A DNA stretch of 64,000 nucleotides from Segatella maculosa DSM 19339 = JCM 15638 (GTDB taxonomy: Bacteria; Bacteroidota; Bacteroidia; Bacteroidales; Bacteroidaceae), in the NCBI RefSeq assembly GCF_000382385.1, contig NZ_KB908322.1:159186-223185 (forward strand). The letters are read 5' to 3'. The translations under genes and the position numbers were made by a program. The notes below the pieces were generated by a model. It ran no database searches and was not told the DNA's origin. It saw nothing but the letters and a program-made list of their open reading frames with translations. The first letter of the stretch is position 1; each line of letters begins with the position of its first letter. This document shows positions 43,501 through 52,140 of the stretch, one piece after another.

Positions 43501-43584
43501 TTCTCCTCCAGTCTGTCCTATTATATAAATAGGTATAAAGGAGAGCATGAACAACATCAAGAATCTCATTCTTTTTGGTCTCAT
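40537..43584 (-). CDS. SusC/RagA-family TonB-dependent transporter
   Basis: A 1015-residue outer-membrane transporter. Signal peptide about 1-24, CarboxypepD_reg-like domain (about 27-110, IAGVVLDAETSEPLIGVTV), TonB box region GEVVVVGYGTQKKEDLTGA, plug domain (about 115-240, SRGANGVIIITTKKG) and a 22-strand barrel ending in GLNVTF. No extra N-terminal STN domain, so it is not an obvious anti-sigma signalling type. First gene of the minus-strand locus; imports the glycan fragments bound by the SusD partner. Confidence 0.93.
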   Translation of the reverse strand: MRPKRMRFLMLFMLSFIPIYIIGQTGGERTIAGVVLDAETSEPLIGVTVRSPKSGTGVTTDLNGKFVIKVLPNDSTLSFSYIGYSPKHVSVVGKSRLSILLSEIANSVGEVVVVGYGTQKKEDLTGAISVVDMKEVNKLSASTLSHALQGQVAGVDVTSFSGSPGSGITVRVRGIGTLNDSDPLFVVDGMMVGDINFLNTGDIESVQVLKDASATAIYGSRGANGVIIITTKKGNTGKATINLSAYYGVQNVWKSNNMCDGPTWGMLRNEMSAGLGGGTLIEDTRTLPTVDYFDAILHKDAPVKNADLSISGGNEKGTYFLSLNGFSQDGIIKKTTFDRVTLRANGDFKANSWLTVGENITLIRTNHKGGIENDEWTSPIMTTYTRDPITPIRNEDGSFTKSTFSDIWNPLATIEYNNPKNTAYRVLANIYGEINFLKNFKFRSAYSTEYTNNEFSSYIPVYYVFSAQQNPNVNSLTNYTYSTYVRQFTNTLTYDKKLKEHTFSAMLGCETYAVTYRKLQASAKDVPSNDPRVMHIDNARTKDNAAAAQGMTTESKQASGFARLNYNFLERYLLTANVRMDGSSKFVRGHRWGTFPSVSVGWRITEEPFMKKVKVLNNLKLRLGWGQIGNEGSVDAYSYATFASAGSNYLFGGTFAPGFSFNSTGNPELKWEKTTTTNIGLDFGFFNSKLSGTIEFFNKVTSDMLLRVPVPGQTGISEPPFQNAGKMRNRGLEISLQYKNYDHPVGYSVGANFTTIQNRVLSLGANNAYIEGASFMNTVHLTRTAVGKPIAQFYGLKTDGLFQNWDEVHAQTAQKNVAPGDVRYKLVNKENLFSSENYTYLGSPLPKFSYSVNGAVSYKGFDLSVALQGVYGNKIYNGPSTYTRSTQNLTYNYSRDMTKRWRGEGTQTDARYPRLGGLDANNSILQSDRYLEDGSYLRIKMVQLGYAVPAALTAKAGIKSARVYLNAQNLYTFTKYTGLDPEIGMKGGEDPLDIGVDRGYYPMPRLYSIGLNVTF

Positions 43585-43624
43585 AGCAGTAATGATATTA
43601 ATGTATATAGGTTATTTTCAATCA

Positions 43625-43632
43625 CAAAGATA
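43625..43632 (-). promoter_or_regulatory. -7 box TATCTTTG for susC (minus strand)
   Basis: CAAAGATA on the plus strand, 41 bp before the SusC start. A CGAA at 43649 is only 16 bp further, so the -33 element is unclear. The remainder of the 43585-43937 divergent spacer is AT-rich and shows no gene. Confidence 0.5.
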
Positions 43633-43870
43633 ATAAAAAGAAAGTAAACGAAATTCATTTGCTTGTATTCTATCTATTAATTAACATTATTTACATAGAA
43701 AAACCGCTATTGTTAATATGTATGAGTTGTTAAATGATGATACTAAATCCATTTATGCGACTCGTTGTCAGAACAATTTCTCTATGTAAAACAAACTTAA
43801 AAAACCACGGAATATTCATTATTTTACATAATAATGGGTAGGAATAGCGGTCTATTTGCGGAATTCTACT

Positions 43871-43878
43871 TAAATTTG
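43871..43878 (+). promoter_or_regulatory. -7 box TAAATTTG for the DUF6242-uppS-bamA block
   Basis: Exact TAnnTTTG match, 60 bp before the DUF6242 start codon. The nearest TTTG (43855-43858) is only 12 bp upstream, so the -33 element is not canonical. Confidence 0.5.
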
Positions 43879-43937
43879 CAGGCAAAAACCTGTGAGACAG
43901 GGTGTCTCTTCGGATTAAACAACATAAAATTGTGTGA

Positions 43938-45320
43938 ATGGAAAGGAAGCTATTATCTTCAGTACTGCTGTTTTCAGCTGTTTTTGTTTTTACATCATGC
44001 TTGAAAAGTAACGATGACGACCAGACAAACTATGCTGATACGGCCATTACGGCTTTCTCTCTGAACACACTGAAACAAACCAAACACGTCAAGACGAAAG
44101 CTGGAAAGGACTCCACTTATCAGGACAAATTGACGGCAAGTGGCTATAAATTCTATATCGACCAACTCAAGCACGAAATCTATAATGTTGATTCTTTGCC
44201 CTATGGTACCGATGCACGAAAGGTATTGTGCACGATTTCGGCAAAGAACGGCGGTACGGTTGTTTATAAAAGTCTTACGTCTGACACACTTCACTACTAT
44301 ACAACGAAAGATTCTGTCGACTTCTCTAAGCCGCGGGAATTCCGTGTTTACAATCGTGAAGGAGCCTATTGCAGTTACAAGGTGACGGTAAACGTCAGAA
44401 AAGTGGCCGAAGGCGTGTTCGCTTGGCATCGCGTCAGTGGGCAAGATGCACGTTTGGGTGCCCTTACAGCAATGAAAGCCGTGGCCTTGAACAGCAAAGT
44501 CTACGTGATGGGAAACGAAGGAAGCACGGTCAAACTCTATGCTACGGCCGATAATAACGTAGCCGGTTGGCAGCAACTGGCCCCAAATGTAACGCTCGAC
44601 GGGCAGGCTTACGCCAACTTGATGGCGCTGAATGGCTATCTTTATACCTACAGCAATGGCCGTGTACTGCGCAGTCAAGACGGTATTACATGGGAGTATA
44701 GGGGCAATGTCGCACTGAAACAATTGGCCGGTGGCTACAACAATATTATATATGGTGTCACTGAAGGAAGCGTTCTGCTGTCTGAAGATGGCGGAACTAC
44801 ATGGAAGAGTGACGCCATGGGTGCCGAAACGGGCTATCTGCCCACACAGAACGTGCGCTTGTTCGGCTTCGCTTCAAAAGTGAACGCCGGCGTTTACAAC
44901 CTCGTGTTGACAGGTATTCGCCCGTCAAACTATGTCGATGACAGTGGTATGGTGTGGGGGCGATTGCTTGGAACGAATGACAACACGCAGACATGGAACT
45001 ACTACGGACAAGGCTTTTCGCCCTATCAGACTCCGCGACTCACCAATCTGCAAGTGGTAAAGGTGGGCAGTCAGTTGTTAGCTTTCGGCGGTGTAGGTAT
45101 CGGAGGATACAAGGCAAAGGCCTTTGCACAGTTCCATTATAGTGTGGATAAGGGTGTTACGTGGCGGAAAAACGACAGCTATTCGTTGCCGAAGAACTTT
45201 GAAAGCGATGCAGCGTCGTTTGCCATGACCGTCGATGAACACCACAATCTGTGGCTGATAGCCGGAAAGAGCGGGCGTGTTTGGAAGGGAAACCTTGCCG
45301 GAATGCTTGCAAAAGAGTAA
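43938..45320 (+). CDS. DUF6242-type lipoprotein
   Basis: A 460-residue lipoprotein (lipobox FTSC, Cys21; followed by an acidic SNDDDQ linker). The N-terminal domain (about 30-150) contains TYQDKLTASGYKFYIDQLKHEIYN; the C-terminal two thirds are repeated beta strands with Kelch/BNR-like units (YSNGRVLRSQDGITWEYRG, SVLLSEDGGTTWKSDAMG, YSVDKGVTWRKND), which suggests a propeller. It matches DUF6242 proteins that stand before uppS and bamA in Bacteroidales. Function is unknown; envelope biogenesis is suggested by synteny. Confidence 0.72.
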   Translation: MERKLLSSVLLFSAVFVFTSCLKSNDDDQTNYADTAITAFSLNTLKQTKHVKTKAGKDSTYQDKLTASGYKFYIDQLKHEIYNVDSLPYGTDARKVLCTISAKNGGTVVYKSLTSDTLHYYTTKDSVDFSKPREFRVYNREGAYCSYKVTVNVRKVAEGVFAWHRVSGQDARLGALTAMKAVALNSKVYVMGNEGSTVKLYATADNNVAGWQQLAPNVTLDGQAYANLMALNGYLYTYSNGRVLRSQDGITWEYRGNVALKQLAGGYNNIIYGVTEGSVLLSEDGGTTWKSDAMGAETGYLPTQNVRLFGFASKVNAGVYNLVLTGIRPSNYVDDSGMVWGRLLGTNDNTQTWNYYGQGFSPYQTPRLTNLQVVKVGSQLLAFGGVGIGGYKAKAFAQFHYSVDKGVTWRKNDSYSLPKNFESDAASFAMTVDEHHNLWLIAGKSGRVWKGNLAGMLAKE

Positions 45321-45329
45321 CAGACCGAG

Positions 45330-46004
45330 ATGCGAAAGATGACGCTCTTGCTGCTGATGATGGCTTCAACGCTTGGAATCAATGCACAAACCGACGATGA
45401 ATACCTGATGGAAGTAGGCGGAGGCGTGGGGCTCATGGGCTATCTGGGCGACTATAATGGGTCGTTGACACGTGGCCTGCAGCCGATGGTGACACTGATG
45501 ATGCGCCGTAATATGAATGCTTATATGGCATTTCGGCTTGCAGTTTCGATGGGAAAGCTGAAAGGAGACGAAAGGAATGCCGGTACGTATTATCCACTCA
45601 TGGGCGGTACGGCTTATGCTTTCAACCGTTCGGTGACCGATGTGGGCCTGACATATGAATATAACTTCTGGCCTTATGGCACGGGCAACGACTATTATGG
45701 AGCCAAACGACTGACTCCTTTCGTCTTCATCGGAGTGGGCGGAACGTATGTCAGTGGGGCGGAGAAAGTCTTTACGGCGAATGTTCCCCTTGGTCTCGGC
45801 TTTAAATATAAAATAGGTGAACGCATGAATGTTGGACTTGACTGGGCCATGCACTTCTCGTTGAGCGACAAACTCGACGGTAGGAAAGACCCTTACGGCA
45901 TTGCTTCGACGGGAATGTTCAAGAACACCGACTGCTATTCCGTGCTGCAACTGACGTTGACTTACAGCTTCATGCCTAAATGTTCAACTTGCAATAAAGA
46001 TTAA
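45330..46004 (+). CDS. DUF6089-type outer-membrane beta-barrel protein
   Basis: A 224-residue exported protein with signal peptide (residues 1-19, ending INAQ), then beta strands with aromatic girdles: [42 protein letters not shown] and LTLTYSF. It fits the DUF6089 family placed next to uppS/bamA in Bacteroidetes. It starts 9 bp after the DUF6242 gene and ends 8 bp before uppS, so it is part of the same operon. Role unknown. Confidence 0.75.
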   Translation: MRKMTLLLLMMASTLGINAQTDDEYLMEVGGGVGLMGYLGDYNGSLTRGLQPMVTLMMRRNMNAYMAFRLAVSMGKLKGDERNAGTYYPLMGGTAYAFNRSVTDVGLTYEYNFWPYGTGNDYYGAKRLTPFVFIGVGGTYVSGAEKVFTANVPLGLGFKYKIGERMNVGLDWAMHFSLSDKLDGRKDPYGIASTGMFKNTDCYSVLQLTLTYSFMPKCSTCNKD

Positions 46005-46012
46005 AAAAGAAT

Positions 46013-46777
46013 ATGGACACTTCATTGGATATGACACGGATACCCGAACACATTGCCATCATCATGGATGGCAACGGGCGTTGGGCCTCAGAAAAAGGGC
46101 AACCGCGCAGCTACGGCCATCAGGCTGGGGTCGATGCCGTGCGTCGTATCACATCGGAAGCCACACGGTTGGGTGTCAAGTTCCTGACGCTCTACACCTT
46201 CTCCACCGAGAATTGGAGCCGACCGGCTGACGAAATAAGTGCTTTGATGGGGCTTGTGTTGACCTCACTTGAAGACGAAATATTCATGAAGAACAATGTG
46301 CGCTTTCGTGTTATCGGCGAGGTGAAGCGTCTGCCCGACGACGTTCAGCAGAAACTTCGCGAGACCGAGGAGCATACGGCAGGCAATACGGCCATGACAA
46401 TGGTGGTGGCTCTGAGCTATAGTGCACGTTGGGAAATCACACAGGCAATGAAAGACATCATCGCTGCGCACGAAATGGACGTTAAAATCCCATCTCATCG
46501 GCCTCTTTTGCCGGCAGATATCACGGAAGAACTCATTGCCAAGCATCTGCAAACCAACTTTATGCCCGATCCCGACTTGCTGATCAGAACGGGTGGAGAG
46601 CTGCGCATCAGCAACTACCTACTGTGGCAAATTGCCTATTCCGAGCTGTATTTCTGTGATACCTATTGGCCCGACTTCAGTGAGGCAGACCTTCGGAAGG
46701 CTATTCTGAGCTATCAGAACCGGCAACGTAGGTTTGGAAAGACCGAGGCACAGGTGGAAGCCGAGGCAACCGAATAG
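46013..46777 (+). CDS. uppS: Isoprenyl (undecaprenyl diphosphate) synthase
   Basis: A 254-residue cis-prenyltransferase making the C55 lipid carrier for murein and surface polysaccharides. Signature [12 protein letters not shown] (catalytic Asp19), [11 protein letters not shown], and the C-terminal [25 protein letters not shown] (split: [12 protein letters not shown] and LLWQIAYSE). The start at 46013 is 8 bp after the DUF6089 stop; a later ATG at 46031 is possible. Confidence 0.94.
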   Translation: MDTSLDMTRIPEHIAIIMDGNGRWASEKGQPRSYGHQAGVDAVRRITSEATRLGVKFLTLYTFSTENWSRPADEISALMGLVLTSLEDEIFMKNNVRFRVIGEVKRLPDDVQQKLRETEEHTAGNTAMTMVVALSYSARWEITQAMKDIIAAHEMDVKIPSHRPLLPADITEELIAKHLQTNFMPDPDLLIRTGGELRISNYLLWQIAYSELYFCDTYWPDFSEADLRKAILSYQNRQRRFGKTEAQVEAEATE

Positions 46778-46804
46778 TAATAAAGCGTTGAAACATCTTT
46801 GATA

Positions 46805-49438
46805 ATGAACCCTATAAAGAAAGTTTTTTTCATATTGGCAGCGGGAATCACTTATGGAGTGCCTGCTTTTGCGCAGGATAAGATACTCTTTCCCGATATA
46901 TCCTACGCCGGAACACCACGCTCATGTATCATTGGAGGTATCAATATCTCGGGGGTTGAGGGCTATGAGGACTATATGTTGTCGGGCATTTCCGGCTTGC
47001 AAGTGGGACAGGAAATCACGGTTCCGGGGGCAGACATCACCAATGCGGTGAAGCGTTATTGGCGTCATGGCCTCTTTTCCGATGTCCGTATTTCGGCCGA
47101 CTCCATCGTCGGGCGAAAGATTTATCTGCATATTGCCCTGAAAACACGGCCACGTGTCTCCACAATCAACTACGAAGGACTGAAGAAGAGCGAGCGCGAA
47201 GACATGGAAAACAAGTTAGGACTGCTCAAAGGTTCGCAGATTACGCCTAACATGATTGACCGTGCAAAGATTTTAGCCAAGAAATATTTCGACGATAAAG
47301 GCTTCAAGAACGCAGAAATCACCATTAACCAGCGTGACGATGTGGCTAACAAAGGTCACGTAATCCTTGATGTTATTGTCGACAAGAAGCAGAAGATGAA
47401 GGTGCGCAGCATCATCATTGAGGGTAACAATGCCCTGAAACTTTCAAAGATAAAGGGCGGATTCTTAAAGAAAGGAGCCTTTGCTAAGACGCACGAGGCT
47501 GGAAAACTCGGCTCGTTCCTCAAAGCAAAGAAGTTTACCCCCGAACGTTGGGCGACGGACAAAAAGAACTTAATCGAGAAATACAATGAATATGGCTACC
47601 GCGATGCCGTCATTCTGAAAGACAGTGTGTGGAATGCCGACCCGAAACATGTCAATATCTATCTGAAAGTCGATGAAGGTCGGAAATACTACCTGCGCAA
47701 CATCACTTGGGTGGGTAATACAGTCTACTCGACGCAGCAGCTGAACCACATCTTGGGAATGAACAAGGGCGATGTCTACAATCAGAAATTGCTCGAAAAA
47801 CGCGTTTCAAGGGACGAAGATGCAGCCGCTAACCTCTATTATAATAATGGTTATGTGTTCTCAAGCATCAGTCCGACCGAGGTAAACATCGACGGTGACT
47901 CGATAGACCTTGAGATGCGCGTCACCGAAGGGCCGCAAGCCTATCTGAGTCACGTGCGAATTAACGGCAACACGCGCCTGTATGAGAATGTAATTCGTCG
48001 CGAACTGCGCACCAAACCGGGCGACCTTTTCTCACGAGAAGCCTTGATGCGCTCGCTACGTGAGATACAATCCATGGGACATTTCGACCCTGAGAAGAGC
48101 AGTCAGCCTGATGTGAAACCCAATCCCGAGGACGGAACGGTCGATATCACCTACAATTTGGAGCAGAAAAGCAACGACCAGATTGAATTTTCCTTGGGTT
48201 GGGGGCAGACTGGTGTCATTGGTAAGATTGGTTTGAAGCTCAACAACTTCTCCATGGCCAATCTTTTCAAAAAGAATAAGGAGCATCGTGGCATCATGCC
48301 TATCGGTGATGGCGAGGTGTTGAGCCTCGGTGCACAAACCAACGGTACCTATTATCAGAGCTATAATGCCAGCTATTCCACCAATTGGTTTGGTGGCAAG
48401 CGGCCTAATCAGTTCAGCATCGGTCTCTATTTCAGCAAGATGACCGACGTTTCGAGCAGTTATTACAACGATGCCTACCGTCAGAACTATCTGAATTCCT
48501 ATTATGGCGGCTATGGTTACGGCTATGGCAACTATAACAACAATTATTACGAGAACTATTACGACCCCGACACCTACATGCGCATGTATGGTATCAGCTT
48601 GGGTTGGGGAAAACGGTTGCGTTGGCCTGACGATTACTTCGTGCTTTCGGCACAGTTGGCTTATCAACGCTATGAGTTAAAGAACTGGAAATACTTCCTG
48701 ATGACCAACGGAATAGCCAACAACCTGAACTTGAGCATCTCTTTGAGCCGCACGTCAACGGACAACCCGCTCTTCCCACGCCGTGGTTCGGAGTTCACGG
48801 CCAGCGTTACGGTCACTCCGCCATGGAGTGTATGGAGCCATAAGGACTATAAGAACCTTGCCGTGAATCCTTATTCGCCCACCTATTCGGCCGAACAGCA
48901 GGAGAAATATCGCTGGGTGGAGTATCATAAGTGGAAGTTCAAGGCCCGTACCTATACCGCGCTTAGTGGCGGACAGAAGTGTTTCGTGCTGATGACCCGC
49001 ATCGAAATGGGCTTGTTGGGCAGCTATAACAAGTATAAGAAGACACCGTTCGAGACCTATTATGTGGGTGGTGACGGTATGAGTGGCTCTTCTTCGAGCT
49101 ATGCCGACGAGACAATCGGACTGCGAGGCTACGACAACGGTTCGCTGGCTTATAATGGTTATGCCTACGACCGCTTCTCTTTAGAGCTTCGTTATCCGTT
49201 CCTCTTGGGCAATACCACTATCTATGGTCTTGGATTTGTTGAAGCTGGTAACGCTTGGTCAGACACGAAGTATTTCAATCCGTTCGATATGAAGCGCAGT
49301 GCCGGCCTTGGTGTGCGCATCTATCTGCCGATGGTGGGTCTGATGGGCATCGATTGGGCCTACGGTTTCGATAAGGACAACGTGAACAACAAGAAAGGTG
49401 GAAGCCAATTCCACTTCATCTTGGGACAAGAATTCTAA
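46805..49438 (+). CDS. bamA: Outer-membrane protein assembly factor BamA
   Basis: An 877-residue Omp85 protein that inserts barrels into the outer membrane. Signal peptide about 1-21 (ending AFAQ), POTRA repeats over about 35-460 (for instance VSTINYEGLKKSEREDM and VRINGNTRLYENVIRRELR), and a C-terminal 16-strand barrel with the lid-lock motif region GLRGYDNGSL, ending in a Phe (LGQEF). The segment SYYGGYGYGYGNYNNNYYENYY around residue 570 is an unusual Gly/Tyr/Asn-rich loop. An in-frame TTG six bases upstream was not used. Confidence 0.93.
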   Translation: MNPIKKVFFILAAGITYGVPAFAQDKILFPDISYAGTPRSCIIGGINISGVEGYEDYMLSGISGLQVGQEITVPGADITNAVKRYWRHGLFSDVRISADSIVGRKIYLHIALKTRPRVSTINYEGLKKSEREDMENKLGLLKGSQITPNMIDRAKILAKKYFDDKGFKNAEITINQRDDVANKGHVILDVIVDKKQKMKVRSIIIEGNNALKLSKIKGGFLKKGAFAKTHEAGKLGSFLKAKKFTPERWATDKKNLIEKYNEYGYRDAVILKDSVWNADPKHVNIYLKVDEGRKYYLRNITWVGNTVYSTQQLNHILGMNKGDVYNQKLLEKRVSRDEDAAANLYYNNGYVFSSISPTEVNIDGDSIDLEMRVTEGPQAYLSHVRINGNTRLYENVIRRELRTKPGDLFSREALMRSLREIQSMGHFDPEKSSQPDVKPNPEDGTVDITYNLEQKSNDQIEFSLGWGQTGVIGKIGLKLNNFSMANLFKKNKEHRGIMPIGDGEVLSLGAQTNGTYYQSYNASYSTNWFGGKRPNQFSIGLYFSKMTDVSSSYYNDAYRQNYLNSYYGGYGYGYGNYNNNYYENYYDPDTYMRMYGISLGWGKRLRWPDDYFVLSAQLAYQRYELKNWKYFLMTNGIANNLNLSISLSRTSTDNPLFPRRGSEFTASVTVTPPWSVWSHKDYKNLAVNPYSPTYSAEQQEKYRWVEYHKWKFKARTYTALSGGQKCFVLMTRIEMGLLGSYNKYKKTPFETYYVGGDGMSGSSSSYADETIGLRGYDNGSLAYNGYAYDRFSLELRYPFLLGNTTIYGLGFVEAGNAWSDTKYFNPFDMKRSAGLGVRIYLPMVGLMGIDWAYGFDKDNVNNKKGGSQFHFILGQEF

Positions 49439-49637
49439 TGAGAGTTGACGAGTTGATAGTAAACGGGTAAACAAGTGAACTGGTTGACGAGTCAATGATA
49501 ATGTTTATAAAAAGAATAATGGTTGACAACGTGTTCGAATTGACAAGCCATTTGTCCGTTCGTTCACTCCTTTCTCTCGGAAGGAATGGGTTGGGTGCGT
49601 CCTCTCATCTGCTTGTCTGCCAGTAAACTAAATACAA

Positions 49638-50183
49638 ATGGATATGGAAAAGAAGATTTTAAGAAAGGTACTAAGGTTTGTTTTACCTTTTTATCTTTTT
49701 ACCTTTTTACCTTTATCTGCCTCTGCGCAGAAGTTCGCATTGATCGATATGGAGTACATTCTGAAGAATGTTCCGGCCTATGAACGTGCCAATGAGCAGT
49801 TGAATCAGGTGAGCAAGAAATGGCAAGCCGAGGTCGAAGCACTCAATACCGAGGCAAGCACGATGTATAAGAACTATCAGAACGAGTCGGTCTTCCTCTC
49901 ACAAGAGCAGAAAAAGGCTAAACAAGAGCAGATTATGAACAAGGAAAAGGCCGCAGCCGACCTGAAAAAGAAATACTTCGGCCCCGAAGGTGAACTCTTC
50001 AAGAAGCGCGAAGCCCTCGTCAGTCCTATTCAAGAAGAGATTTACAACGCCGTGAAAGAAATCTCAGAACTGCGTGGCTACAGTCTTGTTCTCGACCGTT
50101 CGAGCGACCAAGGCATCATCTTTGGTAGCCCGAGGATTGATATTTCCAATGAAGTGCTGCAAAAATTGGGCTACGGAAAGTAA
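49638..50183 (+). CDS. OmpH/Skp-family periplasmic chaperone (paralogue 1)
   Basis: A 181-residue exported protein. After a signal peptide (to ASAQ at about residue 30), KFALIDMEYILKNVPAYERAN is the OmpH opening strand and helix, followed by a long coiled coil (about 55-125, rich in Lys/Glu/Gln) and a closing beta segment GYSLVLDRSSDQGIIFGS. Skp trimers hold unfolded outer-membrane proteins for BamA. It is 200 bp after bamA; that spacer shows no gene or clear element. Confidence 0.88.
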   Translation: MDMEKKILRKVLRFVLPFYLFTFLPLSASAQKFALIDMEYILKNVPAYERANEQLNQVSKKWQAEVEALNTEASTMYKNYQNESVFLSQEQKKAKQEQIMNKEKAAADLKKKYFGPEGELFKKREALVSPIQEEIYNAVKEISELRGYSLVLDRSSDQGIIFGSPRIDISNEVLQKLGYGK

Positions 50184-50224
50184 GCAAAAAATAATTATAT
50201 AACACAAATAAAATTCAGAACAAC

Positions 50225-50725
50225 ATGAAGAAGATGATTTTAATGATGCTGATGTTTGCCCCTTTGGCAACATTTGCACAGAAGTTTGGCCACATCAACG
50301 CACAGGAAGTGATGTCGCAGATGCCCGAGTTTATTAAGGCCCGCGGCGAAATGGAAGCCAAAGCCAAGCAAATGGAGAACGATCTCAAGGCCATGCAGGA
50401 CGAACTCCAGCGCAAGAGTCAGGAGTATGACAAGAACAAGTCTACGATGAATGCTACCAAACAGCAGGAAACGGAGGCCGAGCTCAACACCCTTTACCAA
50501 AAGTATCAGCAGGCTTTGCAAGACAACCAGCAGACACTGTCCAAAGAACAGCAGGAGAAGATGCAGCCCATCACGACAAAGCTGGTCAATGCCATTAAGG
50601 AAGTGGGCAAAACCGGTGGCTATGTCTACATCATGGACGTAAGTTCAGGCATTCCTTACATCAGCGACACCCTGAGCAAAGACGTTACTGCCGAGGTAAA
50701 GACGCAACTCAACAAACTGAAGTAA
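50225..50725 (+). CDS. OmpH/Skp-family periplasmic chaperone (paralogue 2)
   Basis: A 166-residue exported protein with signal peptide MKKMILMMLMFAPLATFAQ. Same plan as its neighbour: KFGHINAQEVMSQMPEFIKA, coiled coil about 40-115, and a closing GGYVYIMDVSSGIPYISD. It starts 41 bp after paralogue 1 and is followed by a terminator-like hairpin before the AT-rich insertion. Confidence 0.88.
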   Translation: MKKMILMMLMFAPLATFAQKFGHINAQEVMSQMPEFIKARGEMEAKAKQMENDLKAMQDELQRKSQEYDKNKSTMNATKQQETEAELNTLYQKYQQALQDNQQTLSKEQQEKMQPITTKLVNAIKEVGKTGGYVYIMDVSSGIPYISDTLSKDVTAEVKTQLNKLK

Positions 50726-50750
50726 TTAACGATACAGAACAATAGTGGTG

Positions 50751-50777
50751 GGGGCGGAATTCTTTTCCGTCCCTCTT
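50751..50777 (+). terminator. Probable intrinsic terminator after skp paralogue 2
   Basis: GGGGCGGAA pairs with TTCCGTCCC (one G-U) around a short loop, followed by TCTTT. The U-tract is weak. Confidence 0.45.
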
Positions 50778-50852
50778 TGCACTTTACAGGGGCTTCGCTC
50801 CCCCGTCATTCAACATTCTTTTAATTTCAAACCAAATAAACGATTATAAAAC

Positions 50853-50883
50853 TTGGAAGAGTAAATAAAAGATAGTATATTCG
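50853..50883 (+). promoter_or_regulatory. Promoter of the GHKL/STAS-like pair
   Basis: TTGG (50853-50856), a 19-bp gap, then TATATTCG (50876-50883), close to TTTG-N20-TAnnTTTG, ending 12 bp before the ATG. It suggests the pair is independently transcribed. Confidence 0.45.
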
Positions 50884-50895
50884 CAGATTATAAGA

Positions 50896-51789
50896 ATGAC
50901 AAAGAATATATTCATACCCAATGTCTCTAGAGATGACAGAATAGGGAGTGTCTTCAACAGTCTCTTTGCTATCATAAGGGAATCAGAATTGATTGAGTCT
51001 GAAACCCTTAATTGGGATTTTAAAAATGATTTGTTCCTGCATCCATTTTTCCTTGCGCCACTTGCAATTTATAAAGATATTTGCAACAAAGAAGTGAGAT
51101 GTAGCAACATGGAGCCTGAACTTGAGAAATATTTTACGAATATTTGTTTCAAAGAAATTTATGATGCATCAGGCATTAAAAGTGGAGAATTGAACAAGTA
51201 TCTTGAGAAAAGTTATATTCCTATTGTAAAATTCAAATGTAAGGGAACTGATATAAACAGAATACAAGAAATACTTCAACGTGTCATAGAAAGGCAGTCA
51301 CGAGTGGATAAAAATATGAGGACCCCTATTTCCCACCTGTTAAGTGAACTCGTTGATAATATAGGAGAACATTCCGGCAGTGAATATGGTTATATATTTT
51401 GTCAACGTGTCAAAAGAGATCTCCTCATAGTGATAGGTGATAGTGGAAGAACCATTTATGGTAGCTACGTTAATACAAAGAAATATCTTGATATCATAGG
51501 CTTAGACGAGGCATTTGCCATCAAGATTGCCAATGAAGGGTATTCCACAAAAGATAGACCTGAGGCCGAAAACCGAGGCTATGGAATATCAAAATCTAGG
51601 GAAATGGTTGTTGATGGGTTAGGAGGAGCTTTCTTCATGCTCTCAGGAACAGCCTTTTATAGGCACAATGAACAAGGAATTAATATCGTTAATATACCTG
51701 AAGCTTATCGGTGGAATGGAACTATTATTTTAGTTCGGATTCCATTAAAAGCCTCACAAGATTTTAATTTCTATCATTTTGTTGAATAA
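50896..51789 (+). CDS. GHKL-type ATP-binding protein with STAS-like N-terminal region
   Basis: A 297-residue cytoplasmic protein. The C-terminal half has ATPase motifs of histidine kinases and anti-sigma factors: N-box HLLSELVDNIGEHSGS (Glu151, Asn155), G1 IGDSGRTIYGS (Asp182) and G2 ENRGYGISKSREMV. No phospho-accepting His domain or transmembrane helix is seen. The N-terminal 130 residues include DLFLHPFFLAPLAIYK, reminiscent of a STAS-like strand-helix. It is 12 bp before a STAS-like DUF4325 gene, so a partner-switch (kinase/antagonist) module is inferred. Codon use is visibly AT-richer than the flanking skp genes. Confidence 0.72.
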   Translation: MTKNIFIPNVSRDDRIGSVFNSLFAIIRESELIESETLNWDFKNDLFLHPFFLAPLAIYKDICNKEVRCSNMEPELEKYFTNICFKEIYDASGIKSGELNKYLEKSYIPIVKFKCKGTDINRIQEILQRVIERQSRVDKNMRTPISHLLSELVDNIGEHSGSEYGYIFCQRVKRDLLIVIGDSGRTIYGSYVNTKKYLDIIGLDEAFAIKIANEGYSTKDRPEAENRGYGISKSREMVVDGLGGAFFMLSGTAFYRHNEQGINIVNIPEAYRWNGTIILVRIPLKASQDFNFYHFVE

Positions 51790-51807
51790 ATTAAGAAAGG
51801 ATTGGAT

Positions 51808-52140
51808 ATGGACATCATCGAAGTTCAGAAGATTTTAGGTAAGGAGATACGCTCCAGAGCCTCTATTTGCGCTATCAAGGAGCGTATGGAGAATAAAGGA
51901 GAAGTGTGTTTAGACATGAAAGACATAACTTTCATTTCCCGTTCATTTGCCGATGAACTCTATAACCTTCAATACGACTACAAACAGGTACACTTTTGCA
52001 ATCAATCTGAAGAAGTAAGTAAGATGATGCAGGTGGTATGGGAAGGAAGAAAGAAAAAGAGAGAAAGGAAAGCAGACCATACGGTAATCCAAGATATGAC
52101 TTCCATAGATAAATTCGTGGATTTTTTACAAACAATATAA
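51808..52140 (+). CDS. STAS-like DUF4325 protein
   Basis: A 110-residue cytoplasmic protein with the DUF4325 hallmark CLDMKDITFISRSFADELYN at about residues 33-52. The ATG at 51808 is preferred to an in-frame TTG at 51802; AAAGGA lies upstream at a suitable distance. Its stop codon overlaps the start of skp paralogue 3 by one base (TAATG), so the insertion has become translationally coupled to the envelope gene. Members pair with GHKL ATPases; function is not established. Confidence 0.72.
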   Translation: MDIIEVQKILGKEIRSRASICAIKERMENKGEVCLDMKDITFISRSFADELYNLQYDYKQVHFCNQSEEVSKMMQVVWEGRKKKRERKADHTVIQDMTSIDKFVDFLQTI

